The translations under genes were made by a program, and so were the position numbers. A stretch of 64,000 nucleotides of DNA, taken from contig NZ_OZ244942.1 of assembly GCF_965222285.1 (NCBI RefSeq), positions 124,001-188,000 on the forward strand, in the 5' to 3' direction. The notes below the pieces were generated by a model that saw nothing but the letters and a program-made list of their open reading frames with translations, was not told the DNA's origin and did not search any database. Source of the stretch: Tepidicaulis sp002389665. Its GTDB lineage: Bacteria > Pseudomonadota > Alphaproteobacteria > Parvibaculales > Parvibaculaceae. Every line of letters begins with the position of its first letter. The first letter of the stretch is position 1. Below, one piece after another: positions 27,401 through 35,146 of the stretch.

Positions 27401-28149
27401 GCTGCCTGATTGGCTTCGGTTATGACAAGCCGTTCGGCCTCCAGTGCCGCACGGTCCTCATCCGTCAATATCTGATGGCCCTCGCGCCGCTGGACCAGCG
27501 CCCCATGCGTCTGACGGGCGGCCTCGGTCCGTTCATAGATTCGCGATGATACCGCTCGGTACAGCCCAGTGCCCGTCACTTTCTCCAACAGGCCCGCGCG
27601 ATCATTGGTGTCGGCGCGAAGAAAGGCATCGAAGTCGCCTTGAGCGAGCAAGACAGTGCGGCGAAACTCGTCGTAGGAAAAGCCGGTCAGCGCGGTGATT
27701 TGGTCGCTGACGATTGTGATCTGGCTGGCTAGTACCTGCCCGTCAGAGACCCGGGCCAGTGAGCGCGAGACGTTCTGTAATTGCCCGTCGACCTTATCGC
27801 GGGCGCGGCGCGCCTGCCAGCGCGCGACATAATCCTGTCCGTCGCGAGCGGTGAAACGAACCTCGGCCCAACCCTGGGCGGCGCCCCGACGCAAGATGGC
27901 ACGGGAATCGCGCGCCTTGATCGCCTTTCCGGACGGATCGGGGACTTCGTCGCCCGCGGATCCTGCCAGGCGCGGGGCATCGCCATAAAGCGCCAGGCAC
28001 ATGGCGTCTAGGATTGAGGATTTGCCCGCCCCTGTCTCACCGGTGATGACGAAGAGACCAGCGCCCGCCAATGGTGCTGCGGTGAAGTCGATAGCGAATG
28101 GCTGGGCAAGGCTTGCGATGTTCTGGCCCGAAATGGAGAGGATGCGCAT
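24439..28149 (-). CDS. sbcC: SbcC, SMC-like nuclease ATPase subunit
   Basis: 1236 residues. Walker A is TGETGAGKSSILDAM (about residues 36-50). The zinc hook CPVC lies near residue 610 inside long coiled coils. The ABC signature SLSGGERFLVSLALALALSRMG and Walker B TLFIDEGFGSLDAGSLDLA are close to the C-terminus. With SbcD it forms the Mre11-Rad50-type nuclease that cuts hairpins and protein-blocked ends. It is downstream of sbcD on the same strand with 17 bp between them. Its location on a defence-bearing island suggests an element copy rather than the core copy. Confidence 0.93.
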   Translation of the reverse strand: MRILSISGQNIASLAQPFAIDFTAAPLAGAGLFVITGETGAGKSSILDAMCLALYGDAPRLAGSAGDEVPDPSGKAIKARDSRAILRRGAAQGWAEVRFTARDGQDYVARWQARRARDKVDGQLQNVSRSLARVSDGQVLASQITIVSDQITALTGFSYDEFRRTVLLAQGDFDAFLRADTNDRAGLLEKVTGTGLYRAVSSRIYERTEAARQTHGALVQRREGHQILTDEDRAALEAERLVITEANQAAGAEAKTLKDALARHTRYAETSRQVGLAEAALEQALTSQGDASVDRAQLARIDQAIPLRAQWQTLRDAKDRVGNATSSVAATTEFSNDTAAKANALQEVTRQAEAEHTSRENEFKIFGPLWDQAAALDSRITSATTELETSRSQAEALEQEAEQARIAFQALQQDDSKARETLQATEAELAERSSDCALADNWLQIRQHIVAHDEAQSALTRARSDSGTHRAEIERLTVALAELANRTETDATDEVRLTNEAANLADRLRTLETTHPPERGSELQTFATALADMRRAEQEHGSARSDFAAAEKTAEAAKEALATAKAQAGAAAEAMTTANAQVTALIAPTERADMAASDAARELRLRLEPGEPCPVCGSPEHQTHADNALAELAAGLRADLAAARAAVENARNEQAAALRAQDRAQGELEQAGKNAQTAEAMIATTWAHWQDAYNRALAVPNCPALPKEPGEDRAYLATLLDTTETARQAEAAAQVELSRLRNSLASTTSQREGLRKIIAGHTSARETWNGELANATSLQMLDLRAAETAEAESLRHATAISPILEQVGENLAIPGLSGRLESRVAEVTQLRKVRDSNSATLVALAPQLAKAESRSENAAKQFGEANEAVTARLNTLQTLQDERAPLLGGEVTATHRTRHNEARKGAAAALDAARNALAEATAAWAAARAKAEAAATEMTGANQAQEIAQSALAEALASTDLAPADLDTLFGLPATDVANLRQRLRALDDSVTSARATLDSRRKDHTDAEAAGLPEDPPEALAEALSVLDAANQTRAERIGAIDGELQRDIAARTALAGLEVEIAQARSELDIWEAVNHAAGSRSGDKFARVAQSITLDVLVDHANHHLSDLNPRYRLRRAADLALQVEDCDMGGEARATRSLSGGERFLVSLALALALSRMGGKGGLAATLFIDEGFGSLDAGSLDLAIDALESLQSQGRQVGVISHVEAMKERIPTRIAVHKQGGGKSAIEVCQG

Positions 28150-28166
28150 GGGATCAGAACTCAGCT

Positions 28167-29387
28167 TCAGATTTCGGACAAGGCATCGCGGAAGGCGGCA
28201 AGATGCGCCGTGTCCGGATTGACACCGTGGGATTGGTTGAATGCCATCAAGAATAAATCCTCCGGCGAGGTGTCTGCCAGGTGCGGCGGCGGTGTTTCGG
28301 GCGTGCCTTCGGCCTCAGACCGCGCAATCGTCAGGCCAGCAAGCCGAACGGGAAGTGCCTCAATCAGCGCTTCGGCCTCGGCTGCGATCTGAGTTACCGG
28401 CCTGTCTGCAATGAGGGACAGATAGATAAACGGTTGCGCGTCGCGCGGCGTCTCGGATTGCAGGTCTAAAGCATTCAGGGCTGAGGCAACTTCCGCCAGC
28501 GGCGCGACGCCCGTGGCTGGCAGGCGGTGCATTGGGACGGGCCGAGGCAGAGGGATGTGTCGGGGCGCGAACCCATCGTCGAGATCGAGCAGCGTGACAC
28601 CATGATCATAGCCGATTTCGGCGGCGGACATTGGGAAGGGTGAACCGGAATAACGCACCCTGCCGCCGTCAAGCGATTGCGGCCGGTGTAAATGGCCAAG
28701 GGCAACATACGACAGGGCTGGCGGGAAGATGTCAGGCGGCACCGCATGCTCGCCGCCGATGAGAATGCGTCGTTCCGCCCCTTCGGATTCTAGGCCACCC
28801 GAACAGGTAAGATGCCCCATGGCAATGATTGGTAGTCCGCCCGCTTGCGTCTCTGCGGCATCCGACATCGCCAGATGTAATGCGCGAACCGCGGCGGTAA
28901 CGGCGGACTCGGCGCCACCGGTCGCCCCGAGTTGCAGCCCCGGCAGGTCAGCCTGTCTGAGGAAGGGCACAGCCAACACGTGCGCGCGGACCGTTCCGGT
29001 GTTGTCACACAAGGGAATAAGATGGCGCTGCAAATCTACATCCGCAGCATCGCGTCGCAACGTGCCGAGCACATGTACGCCAAGCTCGTTCAGGACGGCC
29101 TCGGGCGCCTCAAGCCGCTGCGCCGGATCATGGTTGCCTGCCGTTATCACGATTTGCAGCCGGGGATTTACACGCAAAAACCCGGCGATCGCGGCATAAA
29201 GCATACGCTGCGCTTCACCTGACGGATTGATGCCATCGAACACATCGCCGGCAATCAGGAGCGCGTCGACGCCCTCTGTGACAATCACATCGCGCAGAGC
29301 GTCACAGAAGACCTGATGTTCATACTCGCGCGACCAGCCATTCAGGGTTTGACCGATGTGCCAGTCAGCAGTGTGCAGAATTCGCAT
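28167..29387 (-). CDS. sbcD: SbcD, Mre11-like nuclease subunit
   Basis: 406 residues from the ATG at 29387 (MRILHTADWHIGQ), which has GGGGAGA upstream; a longer frame from 29450 lacks support. Metallophosphoesterase motifs are visible in order: HTADWHIG, IAGDVFDG, TAGNHDPAQRLEA, AMGHLTCSGG and ALGHLHRPQ. The metal-binding residues are intact. It is transcribed divergently from the BREX regulator, 109 bp apart, so the two units share a control region. Confidence 0.92.
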   Translation of the reverse strand: MRILHTADWHIGQTLNGWSREYEHQVFCDALRDVIVTEGVDALLIAGDVFDGINPSGEAQRMLYAAIAGFLRVNPRLQIVITAGNHDPAQRLEAPEAVLNELGVHVLGTLRRDAADVDLQRHLIPLCDNTGTVRAHVLAVPFLRQADLPGLQLGATGGAESAVTAAVRALHLAMSDAAETQAGGLPIIAMGHLTCSGGLESEGAERRILIGGEHAVPPDIFPPALSYVALGHLHRPQSLDGGRVRYSGSPFPMSAAEIGYDHGVTLLDLDDGFAPRHIPLPRPVPMHRLPATGVAPLAEVASALNALDLQSETPRDAQPFIYLSLIADRPVTQIAAEAEALIEALPVRLAGLTIARSEAEGTPETPPPHLADTSPEDLFLMAFNQSHGVNPDTAHLAAFRDALSEI

Positions 29388-29430
29388 CAGGTCTCCCCCA
29401 GGCTTGACAGTTGGATGCATGTCAGAATAA

Positions 29431-29467
29431 AAAATATACGGGCATCGCAAGATTGTCCATATATTTT
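29431..29467. promoter_or_regulatory. AT-rich inverted repeat between sbcD and brxR
   Basis: AAAATATACGG (29431-29441) and CCATATATTTT (29457-29467) pair at 10 of 11 positions with a 15-bp spacer. It lies 30 bp before the brxR start and 44 bp before sbcD. BrxR-type WYL proteins bind inverted repeats upstream of their own gene, so this is a candidate autoregulatory operator. Confidence 0.5.
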
Positions 29468-29496
29468 ATATCCTTGTGAGCGCGACGGGACGAACA

Positions 29497-30399
29497 ATGT
29501 TGAAATGGGGTGTCGAGAGGCGGCTGGAGTTCATCGAATTCCGCCTGTTCTGGGAGGGGGGTGTCAATCGCTCTGACCTGATCGATACGTTTGGCGTTTC
29601 GGTTCCGCAGGCATCAAAGGATTTGACCCATTATCAGGAACGGGCCCCGCTGAACGCGGTCTATGACAAAAGCGCTCGCCGCTACGTAGCCGGGCCGGAA
29701 TTTCGGCCGGTGTTCCTTGATCCGGATCCGGATGCCTATCTCATGCGGCTGCGCTCGATGGCGGAAGGTTTCGCCGAGCCAGGCTCGAACTGGCTTTCCA
29801 CCCCGCCTGATATGGATATCGCACTTTCTTTGCGCCGTAAGATCGATACCGAAGTTCTGCGTTCAGTTCTGTCGGCAGTGCGAGATGAAAGGTCGCTCAA
29901 GCTTTACTATCAATCCATGAACCGCGATCGACCCGATCCGGCATGGCGGCGGATCACCCCCCATGCCTTTGGCTTTGATGGTCTGCGCTGGCATGTTCGG
30001 GCCTGGTGCCATGAAACGGCTCGGTTTAAGGATTTCCTGCTTTCGCGCGTCCTTGGACACGGCGAGTTCGGTGAGCCGGGTGCCGGTGCGGCTCAGGACA
30101 GGCTGTGGCAAGAATCATTCGACATCGTCATTGTGCCGCATCCCGAACTGTCGGCCGGTCAGCAGGCGGTGGTCGCGAAGGACTACAACATGGTGGATGG
30201 GCGCGCTGTGCTGACAGTTCGCTATGCCATGTTGTTCTATGTGCTCAAGCGGCTGGGGCTCCTTGAAGGGGCAAGGCTGCGAGACCCCCGGACCCAGCAT
30301 ATCGTTGCAGCAGACGAACAGGAGGTTGCCGCCGCCCTTGAGCGTGCGCAGCATGAGTTCGATGACGCTGACAGGGCAAGCGGGGTCGCGCCCCGATGA
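29497..30399 (+). CDS. brxR: BrxR-type WYL transcriptional regulator of BREX
   Basis: 300 residues from ATG 29497; a GTG at 29476 is the alternative start. The N-terminal winged HTH (VERRLEFIEFRLFWEGGVNRSDLIDTFGVSVPQASKDLTHYQE) is characteristic of the BrxR/CapW family. The WYL domain (about residues 125-205) contains RITPHAFGFDGLRWHVRAWC. A C-terminal dimerisation domain follows. Family members repress phage-defence operons and may sense a ligand through WYL. It is the first gene of the BREX operon and overlaps brxA by 4 bp. Confidence 0.88.
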   Translation: MLKWGVERRLEFIEFRLFWEGGVNRSDLIDTFGVSVPQASKDLTHYQERAPLNAVYDKSARRYVAGPEFRPVFLDPDPDAYLMRLRSMAEGFAEPGSNWLSTPPDMDIALSLRRKIDTEVLRSVLSAVRDERSLKLYYQSMNRDRPDPAWRRITPHAFGFDGLRWHVRAWCHETARFKDFLLSRVLGHGEFGEPGAGAAQDRLWQESFDIVIVPHPELSAGQQAVVAKDYNMVDGRAVLTVRYAMLFYVLKRLGLLEGARLRDPRTQHIVAADEQEVAAALERAQHEFDDADRASGVAPR

Positions 30400-30998
30400 T
30401 GTCTGCCGTACCGAAATACCGGATGTCCTTTGGTGTGGGCGGGCTCATGCTCAATGAGAGCCTCGCGATTGCGCAAGACTATCGGCCCGGTGAGAGCTGG
30501 GTGTCTGCTCGTGAGCGCTTGCTGGCCCAGGGCGCGTCATCCTTGCCCAAACTGGCCTCGCAAACCCGGACGCTTCGTGAAGTGTACGACCGGATAGGTC
30601 ATCTCTCGGATGCCGAACGCGATTACCTGTCGGCAGAGGCTGACCGCGCTGAACAGCAGGCAATGGTGTGGCTGGCGGTCTGCCGGACCTATCGCTTTGT
30701 ATACGAATTCGCAGTCGAGGTGATCAGCGAACGCTACCAATCATGGCGGCTTGACCTGGGTCATGAGGTTTTTGACCGCTTTCTCGCGGAGAAGGCCGAG
30801 AGTGATCCTGGCATCGCTGAGCTTTCAGCTTCAACCTGTGCGAAATTGCGTCAGGTCCTGTTTCGGATATTGCGTGAAGCTGGCTTGAGAAGTGTCGAGG
30901 GCAGAATTCAGCCGATCTGGTTGTCGGGGCGCATGAAGCGGCTGATTGAGGAGAGTAATCCGGCGGACTTGCGGGTCTTTCCCGGAAATGGGGGGTAA
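30396..30998 (+). CDS. brxA: BrxA (DUF1819), BREX type 1 component
   Basis: 200 residues. KYRMSFGVGGLMLNESLAIAQDY, the FAVEVISERYQSWRLDLGHEVFDRFL segment and the C-terminal RLIEESNPADLRVFPGN match DUF1819/BrxA, a small winged-helix DNA-binding protein found in nearly all BREX-1 loci. Its exact role is unsettled. ATGATG at 30396 gives a 4-bp overlap with brxR. Confidence 0.9.
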   Translation: MMSAVPKYRMSFGVGGLMLNESLAIAQDYRPGESWVSARERLLAQGASSLPKLASQTRTLREVYDRIGHLSDAERDYLSAEADRAEQQAMVWLAVCRTYRFVYEFAVEVISERYQSWRLDLGHEVFDRFLAEKAESDPGIAELSASTCAKLRQVLFRILREAGLRSVEGRIQPIWLSGRMKRLIEESNPADLRVFPGNGG

Positions 30999-31000
30999 TT

Positions 31001-31603
31001 GTGGGCACGAAAACTGATCGGCGCGCCCGCGCCGAGCACTTATTCAGGGTAATTTCCAGTGATCGGTTCTTGCAAAAGCAAGGGCTGGGAAACGAGGTTC
31101 CCTTTTTCATCTGCGCTTTTGATGCCGAAGACGGATTGAGCCTGGGCGAGGATCGCGAGGATCTGATCGCCCGGCTGGGCCACGCTGGTGTGCGCGTCCT
31201 CGATATCGATCTCTATGACCTTTCGCTCAGGATCCTCGAGGACCGGGGAATCTTCGAGCAGATCCTTGAGATTGAAGCCGAAACGGAAAAGGCGGAGCTC
31301 AAGGAGCTGTTGCAGGGCGTTCTGGACCCGCAGGCGCACCTCATTCCAGAGATTGCGCAGCGCATCGACGACGTCCCGCACGATGTGATCTTCCTGTCAG
31401 GCGTAGGCGAGGTTTACCCCTACCTGCGGTCGCACAACGTACTCAACAACCTGCAAAGCACCGCGAAAGACCGCCCGACGGTCATGTTCTTTCCGGGGAA
31501 ATACACGCACGCGTTGGCGACAGGAGCATCGCTGGAACTGTTCGGCTTGCTGCATGACGACAAATATTACCGCGCATTCAATATCATGAATTACGAGGTC
31601 TGA
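31001..31603 (+). CDS. brxB: BrxB (DUF1788), BREX type 1 component
   Basis: 200 residues with a GTG start at 31001, preceded by a GGGGGG ribosome site and two bases after brxA. The DUF1788 pattern is clear: GNEVPFFICAFD, VLDIDLYDLSLRIL, HDVIFLSGVGEVYPYLRSHNVLNNLQ and PTVMFFPGKY. BrxB is required for BREX defence and probably scaffolds PglZ. Its molecular activity is not established. Confidence 0.9.
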   Translation: MGTKTDRRARAEHLFRVISSDRFLQKQGLGNEVPFFICAFDAEDGLSLGEDREDLIARLGHAGVRVLDIDLYDLSLRILEDRGIFEQILEIEAETEKAELKELLQGVLDPQAHLIPEIAQRIDDVPHDVIFLSGVGEVYPYLRSHNVLNNLQSTAKDRPTVMFFPGKYTHALATGASLELFGLLHDDKYYRAFNIMNYEV

Positions 31604-31606
31604 CCG

Positions 31607-34600
31607 ATGGCTACTCTTCTACGTGACATCTTTGCCAAGCCGGTCGACCGTTCGATCGATGGGGTGATCAAGGCTGACGACAAGGCAAGCCTCCTGACCG
31701 AGCTCGATGAATATGTCATCACCAACGAGATCGGCGCCCGACTGGAGCAGTTCCTCGACGCCTACAACAATTACGATACCGCGAACGGCGTCTGGATCTC
31801 GGGCTTCTTCGGATCCGGTAAATCTCACCTGCTGAAGATGCTCGCCCTCCTTCTGGAGAACGACGAGGTCGAGGGGCAGCGCGCTGTCGAAATCTTTGAG
31901 CGAAAGCTCGCAGGCAACCCAATGCTGGCGGGGGCCTTGCGCAAGGCAGTGTCGATTCCGTCCCGATCGGTCTTGTTCAATATCGACCAGAAGGCGGATG
32001 TGATCTCGAAGACGGATGTCGATGCGCTTCTGGCCGTCTTCCAGAAGGTCTTTGACGAGATGTGCGGCTATTACGGCAAGCTCCCGCATATCGCGCAGTT
32101 CGAGCGTGATCTCGACAGCCGCGGGAAGCTCGATGCCTTCAAGGCGGCCTTTGCGCAGTCTTCCGGCAAGCCCTGGGAGCGTGGGCGTGAACAGGCTCTG
32201 ATGGAAGGCAAGCATATTGCCGCCGCCTTCGCGGAGGTCACGGGCGATGAGGTCACGGATATTCTTGGCCAGTATCGCAAGGATACCAAGGTCTCGATCG
32301 AAGATTTCGCCAACATGGTGAAGTCGTGGATCGATGCGCAGGGGCCAAAATTCAGGCTGAACTTCTTCGTCGATGAGGTCGGGCAGTATATCGCCGACAA
32401 CGTCAAACTCATGACGAACCTGCAAACCATCGCCGAAAGCCTGAACACGAAGTGCAAGGGGCAGGCCTGGATTGTTGTCACCGCCCAGCAGGACATGGGT
32501 TCGGTTATCGGCGATCTGACGGCGCAGCAAGAGAATGACTTCTCGAAAATCCAGGCACGCTTCGCCAACCGAATGCCGCTGAACTCTCAGGATGTGGCCG
32601 AAGTCATCCAGCGCCGCCTTCTCGCCAAGACCGAGGCTGGTCAGATCACCCTTGGCAATCTTTACGATGCTGAGGAGAACAACCTGCGCACTCTGTTCGA
32701 TTTCGGCGATAATTCCTTCAAGTTCAGGAATTTCTCCGGAAAGGAGCAGTTCGTCGCGAGCTATCCGTTCCCGAACTACCAGTATGATCTGTTCCAGCGC
32801 GCGATCATGGGCCTCTCTCAGCATAACGCGTTTGAGGGCAAGCACAGCTCGGTCGGTGAACGCTCCATGTTGGGGGTGTTTCAGGAGGTAGCCAAGAAGC
32901 TGGCGGATACGCCGGTCGGGGGGCTGGCGACCTTCGACCTGATGTTCGAGGGCATCAGCACAGCACTTAAGTCCTCGGTTCAGCAGTCAATCCAGCTGGC
33001 CAAGAAAAACCTTGGCGATGTCTTTGCTCTTCGGGTTCTGAAAGTCCTGTTCCTTGTCAAATACGTCAAGGAATTCAAACCGACTGCCCGCAACATATCG
33101 ATCCTCCTGCTGTCCCGGTTCGAGGCGGACCAGACCGAGCAGCGCCGCAATATCGAAGAGGCTTTGTCGCTTCTGGAACGCCAGACGCTGATCCAGCGTA
33201 ATGGCGAGGTCTATGAATTCCTCACCAATGAGGAAAAGGATGTCGAGGCCGAGATCAAGGCAATTGCCGTCGATCCCGCCGAGATTGAGCGGCAGCTCGA
33301 TGAGCTAGCGTTCGGCGCTATCCTCCGCCACGGCAAGATCAAGCATGCCGGCACGGGTGTGGACTATGCCTTTACCCGCAAGCTCGACGGGCACAGCCTG
33401 AACCGGGAGCATGAGCTTTCGGTGAATATCGTCTCGCCCTTCAGCGACGATTCCGACGCGCCGGATGTGGTTCGTTCGAACAGCATGGCAAGCGATGAGA
33501 TGGTTGTCCTGCTAGGACGTGATGTGCGCTTCACGCGCGATCTCATCCTCTGGCTCCAGACCGTGAAATTCGCCCGTCAGGTCACCAGCGGTGACGCCCA
33601 GCCCGGTCGTGATCGCATCATTGCGGAAAAACGTGACCAGAATACGCGACGCGAAAAAGAACTGGTGCAGCGTCTCCGCACTTTGATCGCGGATGCTCGC
33701 CTTTTCGTGCGTGGAGCCGAGCTGGAAATCGGAGGCGAAGACCCGCAGGAACGGCTGGTCAAAGGTTTCCAGGTCCTGGTCGACAAGGTCTATACCAGCC
33801 TGCCTGTGCTGCGCGGCGCTACTTACACCGAAGCCGATCTTGGGCGCGCCGGCCGTGTCGATGGTGGCCTGTTTGGTGGCGAAGGCAGCGGTTTGACCGA
33901 AGCCGAGCAGGACGTGCTGAATCACGCTCAGGCCCAGATGCGCCTCGGGACGCGGGTCTCGGCCAAGGCTTTGGTCGAGAAGTTTGGCGCAAAACCTTAT
34001 GGCTGGCCATCCATTGCGGTGCTGTGTCTGACCGCGAGCCTTGTCGCGCGCGGCAAGCTTGAGGCAAGGGCCGACAGTGCTCTGCTGGAAGGGGATGCCC
34101 TGGTTCAAGGGCTGCGCAACAGCCATGCCCTTGGCAATATTCTGCTCTCTCCGCAGATCGAGTTCACTACCGCCCAGATCCGCAAATCGCGCGAACTGTT
34201 TCAGGAGCTGTTCGATCTTCCCGCCTCTGGGAATGACGCGCGCAGTTTGGGTGCCGAGTGGCAGACGCAACTGCGCAAGCTGCTCGGTGAAGTCGAGCAA
34301 GAGAGCCGTGCCATTGCAGCCTATCCCTTCGCCGCGTCCCTTGATCCTCTGCGCACCATGCTGGATGGGATGCGCGACCAATCGGCAAACTGGTTCATTA
34401 CCGGCCCTATCGGGCAGGAAGAGCAGCTGCTTGATGAAAAAGAGGATGTCTTCGACAAAGTCCGCAGTTTCATGCGCGGGGCGCAAAAAGGCATCTACGA
34501 TGAAGTGCGCGCTTTCCTGACCACGCAGGATCAGAACGTTACCTTTGCCGAAGATCCTGCCGCCGATACGTTGCGTCAGGCGCTGGCCGATCCGCAGTGC

Positions 34601-35146
34601 TTCAAGGGCACCGCGATCCAGGAACTGAAGGCGGATTTCTACGCCCTGAAGGAACGCATCGAACAATCGGTTCTGGCCGAGCGCAACGCCGTCATCGCGG
34701 CAATTGAAGAGGTGACCGAGAAAACCACCCAGACCTCGGAATTCCGTGCGCTACCGCCAGAGCAGCAGACGCGTATTCGCGATGAGCTTGCCGCGCAGAA
34801 AGCCGCCGTGGCCTCGCAAACCCTGATCCCGGCCTTGCGCCATCGGGCGACAGAGGTGCGTTCCAATCTTCTGGCCGATACGCTGACGCGGATCGCCGAA
34901 CTGACGCCTGCTCCGGCGCCGACGCCCGCACCGCAGCCCCAACCTGCAGGTGGTGTGGCCGAAGCCCCGGCCAAGCCATATGTGCCGCCGGCACCGGCAA
35001 AGCCCCAGTATGTCAACGCCCAGTCGATCACCGTCTCTATCGGGAAAGCCTATCTCGAAGATGAAGACGATGTGACCCGCTATCTTGATGAGATGAAAAA
35101 GACCCTGCTGGCCGAGATCGGCGCGGGCAAGAAAGTGATTGTCTGA
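31607..35146 (+). CDS. brxC: BrxC, large BREX AAA+ ATPase
   Basis: 1179 residues. Walker A is GFFGSGKSHLLKML at residues 66-79, and a Walker B-like FFVDEVGQY lies near residue 255. After the ATPase core come helical regions and a proline-rich linker near the end (TPAPAPTPAPQPQPAGG). BrxC is essential for both modification and phage restriction in BREX-1. It starts 3 bp after brxB and its stop shares a base with the pglX start, indicating tight coupling. Confidence 0.93.
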   Translation: MATLLRDIFAKPVDRSIDGVIKADDKASLLTELDEYVITNEIGARLEQFLDAYNNYDTANGVWISGFFGSGKSHLLKMLALLLENDEVEGQRAVEIFERKLAGNPMLAGALRKAVSIPSRSVLFNIDQKADVISKTDVDALLAVFQKVFDEMCGYYGKLPHIAQFERDLDSRGKLDAFKAAFAQSSGKPWERGREQALMEGKHIAAAFAEVTGDEVTDILGQYRKDTKVSIEDFANMVKSWIDAQGPKFRLNFFVDEVGQYIADNVKLMTNLQTIAESLNTKCKGQAWIVVTAQQDMGSVIGDLTAQQENDFSKIQARFANRMPLNSQDVAEVIQRRLLAKTEAGQITLGNLYDAEENNLRTLFDFGDNSFKFRNFSGKEQFVASYPFPNYQYDLFQRAIMGLSQHNAFEGKHSSVGERSMLGVFQEVAKKLADTPVGGLATFDLMFEGISTALKSSVQQSIQLAKKNLGDVFALRVLKVLFLVKYVKEFKPTARNISILLLSRFEADQTEQRRNIEEALSLLERQTLIQRNGEVYEFLTNEEKDVEAEIKAIAVDPAEIERQLDELAFGAILRHGKIKHAGTGVDYAFTRKLDGHSLNREHELSVNIVSPFSDDSDAPDVVRSNSMASDEMVVLLGRDVRFTRDLILWLQTVKFARQVTSGDAQPGRDRIIAEKRDQNTRREKELVQRLRTLIADARLFVRGAELEIGGEDPQERLVKGFQVLVDKVYTSLPVLRGATYTEADLGRAGRVDGGLFGGEGSGLTEAEQDVLNHAQAQMRLGTRVSAKALVEKFGAKPYGWPSIAVLCLTASLVARGKLEARADSALLEGDALVQGLRNSHALGNILLSPQIEFTTAQIRKSRELFQELFDLPASGNDARSLGAEWQTQLRKLLGEVEQESRAIAAYPFAASLDPLRTMLDGMRDQSANWFITGPIGQEEQLLDEKEDVFDKVRSFMRGAQKGIYDEVRAFLTTQDQNVTFAEDPAADTLRQALADPQCFKGTAIQELKADFYALKERIEQSVLAERNAVIAAIEEVTEKTTQTSEFRALPPEQQTRIRDELAAQKAAVASQTLIPALRHRATEVRSNLLADTLTRIAELTPAPAPTPAPQPQPAGGVAEAPAKPYVPPAPAKPQYVNAQSITVSIGKAYLEDEDDVTRYLDEMKKTLLAEIGAGKKVIV

